Source: Nocardiopsis endophytica (GTDB taxonomy: Bacteria; Actinomycetota; Actinomycetes; Streptosporangiales; Streptosporangiaceae). Taken from it: 45,011 nucleotides of DNA. Shown here piece by piece: positions 39,749 to 45,011 of this stretch; position 1 is the stretch's first letter; every line of letters begins with the position of its first letter. Under the pieces are notes generated by a model, which saw only the letters and a list, made by a program, of their open reading frames with translations, ran no database searches and was not told the DNA's origin. The DNA is taken from assembly GCF_027706725.1 (NCBI RefSeq), contig NZ_JAQFWQ010000055.1, positions 1 through 45,011 on the forward strand, read 5' to 3'. Position numbers and translations under genes: made by a program.

Positions 39749-40960
39749 TCAGTCCTCCGCGACGACAGAACTCCGGGCCGTCTCGGGCGTGGTGGGCCCG
39801 GCGGGGGCGTCCGTCCCGCGCCGCGTCCGGGGCAGGACCAGGTAGGTCAGCCCCAGGCCGACCAGGCTCAGCGCGGCCCCGGCCGCCCCCGTCCACCGCA
39901 GCGCGTCCGCGGCCACGATGAGCCCCCCGAGGGCGGAGCCGGCGGCGGCGCCCAGGTTGAACGCGCCGACGTTGACGGCGGCCGCGAGCGTCGGGGCCTC
40001 CCCGGCGTGGCGCATGATCAGCCCCTGCAGCGGCGCGATGGTGGCGGTGGTGAGCAGGCCGAGGAGGAGGACGGCGAGCACGGCGGAGGGCTGCCAGGCG
40101 ACGGCGAACGGCAGGGCCGCCAGGACCCCGGTCAGGCCGCCGAACACGCCGCGCACGGTCGCGGACAGCGACCTGTCGGACAGCCGCCCCGCCGCCAGGT
40201 TGCCCAGGACGCTGCCGCCGCCGTACGCGAGCAGCAGGGCGGAGACGGCGGCCGGGGAGAACCCGGAGACGCGTGTGAGCAGCGGCGCGATGTAGGTGAA
40301 CACCACGGTGACGCCGGAGAAGCCGACCGCGGTGGTGGCGATGGCCAGCAGCACCGGCGTGCGGGTGACCACCCTCAGCTCGTCGCGCGGGCGCGTGGAC
40401 GGGGCCTCCTGCCGGGGCAGCGCCGCCGCCAGCAGCGCGACGGCGACCACGGAGAGCGCGGTGAGCGCCGCGAACGGGGCGCGCCACCCGGCGGCGTTCC
40501 CCAGCAGCGAGCCCAACGGCACCCCGAGCAGCATGGCCGCGGTCAGGCCGGAGGCCACGGCGGAGATCGCCGTGCCGCTCCGGTGCTCGGGCACCACGCG
40601 GACGGCCATCACCAGCGACAGCGCGAAGAAGGTGGCGTGGCTGAGCGAGGAGACCACGCGGCCGACGAGCAGCATCCCGAAGGTCGGGGCCAGCGCGCTG
40701 ATGGCGCTTCCCGCGGCGAACAGCAGCATCAGGCCGATCGCCAGGCCCTTGCGGGGGAGGCGCGCGGTCGCGAGGGCGACCACCGGGCCGCCGATCACCA
40801 CGCCGAGCGCGTAGGCGGTCACCGCCTGCCCGGCGGTGCCCTGCGTCACCCGAAGGTCCGCGCCGAGACCGGGCAGCACGCCCGCGACCAGGTATTCCGA
40901 TGTTCCGATGACGAAGACGCCCGTGCACAAGGCGGCGAGCGCGGCAATGCTCTTACCCAT
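39749..40960 (-). CDS. MFS drug-efflux transporter (DHA1/AraJ type)
   Basis: A 403-aa 12-segment major facilitator. Motifs: FVIGTSEYLVAGVLPGLGADL in segment 1, GGPVVALATARLPRKGLAIGL (motif A region), VGRVVSSLSHATFFALSLVMA, and GVPLGSLLGNAAGWRAPF. These match the EmrD/AraJ-like drug and sugar exporters. ATG 40960 is 7 bases after TAGCGT (leaderless). Its promoter has a MerR-type 20-bp spacer, and a merR gene is divergent. Confidence 0.9.
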   Translation of the reverse strand: MGKSIAALAALCTGVFVIGTSEYLVAGVLPGLGADLRVTQGTAGQAVTAYALGVVIGGPVVALATARLPRKGLAIGLMLLFAAGSAISALAPTFGMLLVGRVVSSLSHATFFALSLVMAVRVVPEHRSGTAISAVASGLTAAMLLGVPLGSLLGNAAGWRAPFAALTALSVVAVALLAAALPRQEAPSTRPRDELRVVTRTPVLLAIATTAVGFSGVTVVFTYIAPLLTRVSGFSPAAVSALLLAYGGGSVLGNLAAGRLSDRSLSATVRGVFGGLTGVLAALPFAVAWQPSAVLAVLLLGLLTTATIAPLQGLIMRHAGEAPTLAAAVNVGAFNLGAAAGSALGGLIVAADALRWTGAAGAALSLVGLGLTYLVLPRTRRGTDAPAGPTTPETARSSVVAED

Positions 40961-40967
40961 GCCGGGG

Positions 40968-40999
40968 ACGCTAGAGTTTCACATCGATGTGAGAGTCAA
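40968..40999 (-). promoter_or_regulatory. MerR-type promoter with palindromic 20-bp spacer
   Basis: On the minus strand TTGACT and TAGCGT are separated by 20 bp rather than 17. The spacer contains the perfect palindrome TCACATCGATGTGA (40979-40992). This is the classic layout of promoters activated by MerR-family DNA distortion. Confidence 0.8.
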
Positions 41000-41040
41000 G
41001 CGGCGGTGCCGCCGCTCGAGGCGTCCGTGAGGAGCATCAC

Positions 41041-41445
41041 GTGCGGATCGGTGAGCTGTCCCGCAGGACCGGCGTCCACGAACGGCTGCTGCGCTACTAC
41101 GAGGAGCAGCACCTGCTCCACCCCGAGCGGCGCCCCAGCGGCTACCGGGAATACCGGGAGGCCGACGTGGACACCGTCCGCCGCATCCGCGGCCTGCTCG
41201 CCGCGGGCCTGGGCACCGCCACCATCGCCGCGGTCCTGCCGTGTCTGCGCGACGAGGGGGAGCGCCTGGTGCCGACCTGCCCGAACCTCCTCTCCGACCT
41301 GTCCCGGGAGCGGGAGCGGATCACCAGGGCCATCGCCGACCTGGAGTTCTCCCGGGCCGCGCTGGACGAGGTCATCGACGCCGCGCCCGCCGACATCGCC
41401 GAGCGCGCGGCCGCCGCGGGGGCGGGCACGGTGCCGGAGCGGTGA
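41041..41445 (+). CDS. MerR-family transcriptional regulator
   Basis: A 134-aa regulator. The N-terminal winged helix is RIGELSRRTGVHERLLRYYEEQHLLHPERRPSGYREYREADV (in parts), followed by a dimerisation coiled coil (RERERITRAIADLEFSRAALDEV). Two cysteines in LPCLRDEG and VPTCPNL could bind a metal or an electrophile, but such spacing also occurs in non-metal members. GTG 41041 has GAGGAG upstream. It is divergent from an MFS exporter whose promoter carries the matching long spacer, so it likely activates the exporter on ligand binding. Confidence 0.9.
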   Translation: MRIGELSRRTGVHERLLRYYEEQHLLHPERRPSGYREYREADVDTVRRIRGLLAAGLGTATIAAVLPCLRDEGERLVPTCPNLLSDLSRERERITRAIADLEFSRAALDEVIDAAPADIAERAAAAGAGTVPER

Positions 41446-41486
41446 CGGCCGGTCCGTCTCGCGCCGCGGGGCCGGACGTCGAGTTA

Positions 41487-41502
41487 TGGACTACGTGATC
41501 CA
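41487..41502. promoter_or_regulatory. TetR operator upstream of tetR
   Basis: TGGACTACGTGATCCA differs at only two positions from TGGACTGTGTGATCCA at 42209-42224. It overlaps the -35 region of the tetR promoter, whose -10 is TAGTGT at 41511-41516. Confidence 0.65.
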
Positions 41503-41523
41503 AAAAGTGTTAGTGTTCCCGCC

Positions 41524-42126
41524 ATGGGACGACCCCGGAAGTTCGACGAGGAGCGCGTCATCGAGGCGGCGAGCCGCGTCTTCTGGCGCAAGGGCTACGA
41601 GGCCGCGTCCACCGACGAGCTGTGCGCCGCCACCGGCCTGACGCGCAGCAGCCTGTTCAACGCCTTCACCTCCAAGGAGCACCTGTTCAAGCGGGCGCTC
41701 TCGCACTACCTGTCCAGCCGCACCGCCCGCCAGGCGGCCGCGCTCGACGCACCGGGAGCCTCCGGCGCCGAGCGGATCCGCCGTGTGTTCGCCCTGGTCA
41801 TCGAGGACGAGGCGGCCAACCGCGGGGGGCCGGGCGAGGGCGGCCCCGGCTGCTTCTCGGTCAACACCATCACCTCGATGGCGCACCTGGACCCCGAGGT
41901 CGCGCGGCTCGTCGGCGCCGACACGGAGCGGCGGCTGTCGGCGCTGCGCCTGGCCCTGATGGACGGCCGGCTGGACGGGTCGGTCACCTCCGAGCGCGAC
42001 CCCGCCGACCTGGCCTGGTACCTCAACGCGGTCATCTCCGGTATGCGCATCTCCGGGCAGGCCGGGGCCGACTCCCAGACCCTTGAGGCCGTCGCCGCCA
42101 CCGGGATGGACGCGCTGACGGCCTGA
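41524..42126 (+). CDS. TetR-family transcriptional regulator
   Basis: A 200-aa repressor. The HTH is ERVIEAASRVFWRKGYEAASTDELCAATGLTRSSLFNAFTSKEHLFKRAL (in parts, residues 10-59), followed by an all-helical ligand domain with the AcrR-like GPGCFSVNTITSMAHLDPEV segment. ATG 41524 is 7 bases after TAGTGT (leaderless). It is 118 bp upstream of a co-directional MFS exporter carrying the same operator, so repression of both is likely. Confidence 0.9.
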   Translation: MGRPRKFDEERVIEAASRVFWRKGYEAASTDELCAATGLTRSSLFNAFTSKEHLFKRALSHYLSSRTARQAAALDAPGASGAERIRRVFALVIEDEAANRGGPGEGGPGCFSVNTITSMAHLDPEVARLVGADTERRLSALRLALMDGRLDGSVTSERDPADLAWYLNAVISGMRISGQAGADSQTLEAVAATGMDALTA

Positions 42127-42208
42127 GGCGCCGCCGTTCCACCGTCCCCCTGCTCGGCCGCCACTCGGCGTGCGCGCGCCGCACCCGGTCGAACCTGTGC
42201 CCGTTTTT

Positions 42209-42224
42209 TGGACTGTGTGATCCA
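42209..42224. promoter_or_regulatory. TetR operator upstream of the MFS gene
   Basis: TGGACTGTGTGATCCA lies 20 bp before the MFS start and overlaps a possible -10 CATAAT (42223-42228). Confidence 0.65.
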
Positions 42225-42244
42225 TAATGATGAAGGAGACCCCC

Positions 42245-43537
42245 ATGGCCCGTACAGCGTCCGACACCGCGTCCGGCACTGCAGACACCGCGGACGACAC
42301 CGCGAATGACGCGTCCGCATCGGCGGCCGAGGAGGCGGCCCCGGCGACGGGGACGATGAGACCCCCGGGGGCGGGCGGGCGCCGGCCCGACAAGGTACCG
42401 CCGACCGTCCACCTCATCGCCCTCGGCATCTTCACCATGGTCACCAGCGAATTCGCCGTCGGCGGCCTGATGCCGCAGATGGCCGAGGGGCTGGGCGCCG
42501 GCGTACCGCGGATCGGCTACCTCATTACCGCGTTCGCCCTGGCGATGGCCTTCGGGGGGCCGGTGGCCGCCACCGCGCTGCACCGCCTCCGGCCGACGAC
42601 GGCCCTGCTCGTGCTCTTCGCCGTGTTCTTCACCGGGAACGCGCTCGCCGCGGCGGCTCCCGGCTACACCACGATGCTCATCGCACGGATCGTCACCGGC
42701 GCCGCGTCCGGCGCCTTCTTCGGTGTCGGTCTGAGCGTGGTCGCCGGGATCACCCGCCCCGAACTGCGCGGCCGGGCCACCGGCATCGCGATGCAGGGGC
42801 TGATGGTCGGCACGCTGCTCGGGCTGCCCCTCTCCACGTTCATCGGCGAACTGTGGGGGTGGCGGGCGGCCTTCGCCGCGATCGGCGTGCTCACCCTCCT
42901 CGCGGCGGGGGCGAGCGCCGCCGCACTCCCCCGCCTGGAGCGGGAGGAGGGGGCCGGGGGCCTCAGGCAGGAGGCCGCGGTGTTCCGCGACCCCTGGCTC
43001 CTGGGCGCCATGCTCTCCTCGACCCTGATCATCGGGGCGACGTTCGCCGCGTTCTCCTACTTCACGCCCATCCTCACCGAGCTCACCGGTTTCTCCCGGG
43101 GAACGGTGCCGCTGCTGCTCCTGGTGTACGGGGCGGCCACGGTGGTGGGCAACGCGGTCGTGGCGCGGTTCGCCTCCTCCCGGACCCTCACGGTCATCGG
43201 CGCCGGGCTCGCCCTGAACACCCTCTTCCTGGCGGTGTTCGCGCTGGCCGCCGAGCACGCCGTCCCCGCGGTCGCCGCGATGGTCGGGATCGGCCTCGTC
43301 GGGGTGACCATGAACCCGGCGATGATCACCCGTGTGCAGCGGGCGGGGAACGCCGGACCGCTGGTGAACACGGTGCACTCGTCGTTCATCACGCTGGGCG
43401 TGGTGGTCGGCTCCTGGGGCGGCGGGCTGGCGATCGACGCGTTCGGGCTGCGGGCACCGCTGTGGACCGGGGCCGCCCTGGCCCTCATCGGGCTGGTGAC
43501 CCTGATCCCGAGCGCGCTGAAGGCCAGGAGGGGCTGA
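42245..43537 (+). CDS. MFS transporter (DHA1 family exporter)
   Basis: A 430-aa major facilitator. The first ~55 residues are cytoplasmic, Ala/Thr/Asp-rich with SDTASGTADTADDTANDAS-like degenerate repeats. Twelve membrane segments follow: HLIALGIFTMVTSEFAVGGLMPQMAEGLG (in parts), ARIVTGAASGAFFGVGLSVVAG, TLLGLPLSTFIGELWGWRAAF. ATG 42245 has AAGGAG 6 bases upstream; ATG 42227/42230 lack one. It probably exports a toxic compound under the upstream TetR. Confidence 0.9.
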   Translation: MARTASDTASGTADTADDTANDASASAAEEAAPATGTMRPPGAGGRRPDKVPPTVHLIALGIFTMVTSEFAVGGLMPQMAEGLGAGVPRIGYLITAFALAMAFGGPVAATALHRLRPTTALLVLFAVFFTGNALAAAAPGYTTMLIARIVTGAASGAFFGVGLSVVAGITRPELRGRATGIAMQGLMVGTLLGLPLSTFIGELWGWRAAFAAIGVLTLLAAGASAAALPRLEREEGAGGLRQEAAVFRDPWLLGAMLSSTLIIGATFAAFSYFTPILTELTGFSRGTVPLLLLVYGAATVVGNAVVARFASSRTLTVIGAGLALNTLFLAVFALAAEHAVPAVAAMVGIGLVGVTMNPAMITRVQRAGNAGPLVNTVHSSFITLGVVVGSWGGGLAIDAFGLRAPLWTGAALALIGLVTLIPSALKARRG

Positions 43538-43583
43538 CGGCGCCTCCCCTCCGGTCCCTCTCCTCCTGCATCGCGCACATCGC

Positions 43584-43614
43584 GTCCGTCCCCCTGGGCC
43601 CCGGGGGGACGGAC
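43584..43614. terminator. bidirectional terminator
   Basis: GTCCGTCCCCC and GGGGGGACGGAC form an 11-bp stem around a short GC loop between the convergent MFS and DUF4253 genes; it abuts the DUF4253 stop. Confidence 0.8.
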
Positions 43615-43615
43615 G

Positions 43616-44443
43616 TCAGTCCCACCAGAGGAACCAGTCCCCCGTGGGGGCGACCCGCTCCGCGAGCGCCTCCACGGTGCCGATGCCCTGGAGGACGATG
43701 TCCGGGCAGTAGGCGTACATCTCCATTGCGGCGAGGGCGGCCCCTCCGGCGGTGGCCGGCGCCCGGTCGACCGCCAGCTCGATCACGTCGCCGGTCATGC
43801 CGACCAGCTCCGCCCCGTACTCCTCGTGGAAGTGCCGGAGCACGGCCATGTGCTCGTGGCCCTCGATGCCGTGGTTGCACGCCCCGTCCCAGCGGAGCAG
43901 TGCGGGCACCTCGTACCCGGCGGACGCCCGCACCAGCATCAGCAGGGTCGTGGGCGAAGCGACGGCCCAGGGGGTGGAGGGCTCCGGCTCGAAGAGCACG
44001 TCCCGGTCGGACCCGGGCGGGTCGGCGGCCTCGGCGCGGAGGGTGAGGCGCTGCGAGAGGTCGGCGGCGTCGTGCACGAGGCTGGGCACCGGTGCGTCGC
44101 CGGGCCCGAGATCGTGGAACGTGCGGACATAGAGGTCCTGGAGGAGGGAGACCGCGTTGTGCTTGTTCCCCAGGGCCAGGGCCGACGGGTCGACGGACCC
44201 GTCGAGCATCTCCCAGGGGATGAGGGTGGGCGAGGGGTCGCCGCTGAGGACGGGCCACCAGCCGCTGGAGTCGTGGAGTGCACGGAGGGAGGACCAGAGG
44301 GCGAGGACGTCCTTCTCGGGGACGCGGGCGACGTAGACGGGGGAGCCTGCGACGTCCATCGCGACCCGATCCATCTGCGGGAGCGAGCAGCCGCGCTGCG
44401 CGCACGCGGTGCGCAGTACGGGGATCGGCATTGGAAGGTGCAT
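43616..44443 (-). CDS. DUF4253-domain protein
   Basis: A 275-aa cytoplasmic protein. The C-terminal ~110 residues match DUF4253: LRWDGACNHGIEGHEHMAVLRHFHEEYGAELVGM (in parts), DVIELAVDRAPA, MEMYAYCPDIVLQG, ending FLWWD. The N-terminal part has a WWPVLSGD segment also typical of these proteins. Such proteins are widespread in actinobacteria and some immunity-type loci, but no function is proven. Monocistronic, next to the rRNA operon. Confidence 0.85.
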   Translation of the reverse strand: MHLPMPIPVLRTACAQRGCSLPQMDRVAMDVAGSPVYVARVPEKDVLALWSSLRALHDSSGWWPVLSGDPSPTLIPWEMLDGSVDPSALALGNKHNAVSLLQDLYVRTFHDLGPGDAPVPSLVHDAADLSQRLTLRAEAADPPGSDRDVLFEPEPSTPWAVASPTTLLMLVRASAGYEVPALLRWDGACNHGIEGHEHMAVLRHFHEEYGAELVGMTGDVIELAVDRAPATAGGAALAAMEMYAYCPDIVLQGIGTVEALAERVAPTGDWFLWWD

Positions 44444-45011
44444 GTCGCGACCCTAGGGAAGCGCGAGGACAAGCAGGGCGGGATCCGGCGAAACCGTTGG
44501 TGCGCGGGGGCGGGCCGGTGCGGGGAGGGGGCGGTGGAAGGTGAGGGGCGGCGGGAAGCGGGGAGGCGCAGAGCACAGTGAGTGGGCCCGGATCCGGTTT
44601 GGCGCAGGGGATTCGAGCGGCTATAGTCGTCCAGGTCGCTCTGAGCGGGACCATGGGGTTCAGGCTCGGGCGGCGGTCTTTCTCGGTCGAAGCGAACACC
44701 GGTCGCAGCATCGGTGGGCGTGGCCGCCTCCTTCCGGAATCCGGAACACCTCTGGTCCGAGCACCGGCGAAACCATGGCATACTTGCCGAGGTCTTCACG
44801 CCGTTCACGGGCCCGGGGAAAACCGGAACCGAAAGGACGGAATCAGGAAGAAACCGGAACAACCCGCCGATTTGGCGGACCGGGGAACACCTGATAAAGT
44901 AAAGACACAACAAAGCGGAAAGCCGCCTCACACGGAAAAGCGACACGGTTCGAAGTAGCCGGGGCTTGTACGGGATGAGCGGTTGTTTCTTGAGAACTCA
45001 ACAGCGCGTGT
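44444..45011 (+). promoter_or_regulatory. rRNA operon promoter and leader region (16S gene beyond the window)
   Basis: No protein gene is supported here. TTGGCG-17-TATAGT (44599-44627) and TTGGCG-17-TAAAGT (44872-44900) are two strong tandem promoters with identical -35s; a weaker TCCGAG-17-CATACT lies between. The leader ends with GTTGTTTCTTGAGAACTCAAC (in parts, 44982-45002), the antitermination/processing box seen before actinobacterial 16S genes, just before the window edge. Confidence 0.75.

Noticed and set aside
44578-44958. Frames near the right edge
   Set aside because: They overlap tandem rRNA promoters and the leader and show no protein family features.

Overview
The window is chromosomal DNA of a very GC-rich filamentous actinomycete. 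Codon use is strongly third-position GC, there are many GTG starts and ATGA/GTGA overlaps, and ABC, two-component, MarR/TetR/MerR/LacI and secreted GDSL genes are abundant. The right edge looks like the promoter and leader of a 16S rRNA operon. A Nocardiopsis-like or Streptomyces-like genome fits; the genus is a guess. I see no tRNA, IS element, phage gene or CRISPR array. Long open frames opposite real genes are GC artefacts.

Layout. 1-1.1 kb: MinD/ParA-like ATPase with a proline-rich head, open to the left edge. 1.4-5.3 kb: nucleoside salvage (LacI regulator divergent from a NupC transporter and adenosine deaminase), with two LacI-type palindromes. 5.4-8.9 kb: ABC-2 exporter divergent from a NarL-type two-component system. 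9.1-10.9 kb: FMN-binding protein and two VOC proteins; the VOC genes share an identical 21-bp upstream motif. 11.2 kb: small secreted protein of unknown function.

11.6-26.5 kb is the most interesting part: a leftward catabolic island. It encodes a complete Dpp/Opp-type importer, a CocE-type hydrolase, a DUF3237 protein, a CoA ligase fused to an enoyl-CoA hydratase, an acetoacetyl-CoA synthetase homologue, a 3-hydroxyacyl-CoA dehydrogenase and an amidohydrolase. A divergent MarR regulator sits at the right end. Similar palindromes lie on the importer/marR promoters and on the ligase promoter, which suggests one MarR regulon. The enzyme set would fit uptake, ester or amide hydrolysis, CoA activation and non-thiolytic side-chain shortening of an unsaturated (perhaps hydroxycinnamate-like) acid; this is inference.

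26.7-28.8 kb: DUF3558-like membrane-anchored protein and secreted GDSL esterase. 28.8-33.9 kb: small membrane protein, two FecCD-type siderophore permeases, a siderophore-binding lipoprotein under DtxR/IdeR-like iron boxes, and a siderophore-interacting reductase; no ATPase is present. 33.9-34.7 kb: gene-free, filled with tandem and palindromic repeats, including two families of long hairpins (A and B) arranged A-B-A-B; a further A copy lies at 8.9 kb. 34.7-36.5 kb: MarR repressor and FSP1/NDH2-like flavoprotein with four matching operators. 36.6-39.5 kb: CbiZ, a membrane protein and a secreted GH5 endoglycoceramidase-like enzyme. 39.7-43.5 kb: two MFS exporters, each paired with its own regulator (MerR with a 20-bp-spacer promoter; TetR with a shared operator). 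43.6-44.4 kb: DUF4253 protein. 44.4-45.0 kb: rRNA promoter region.
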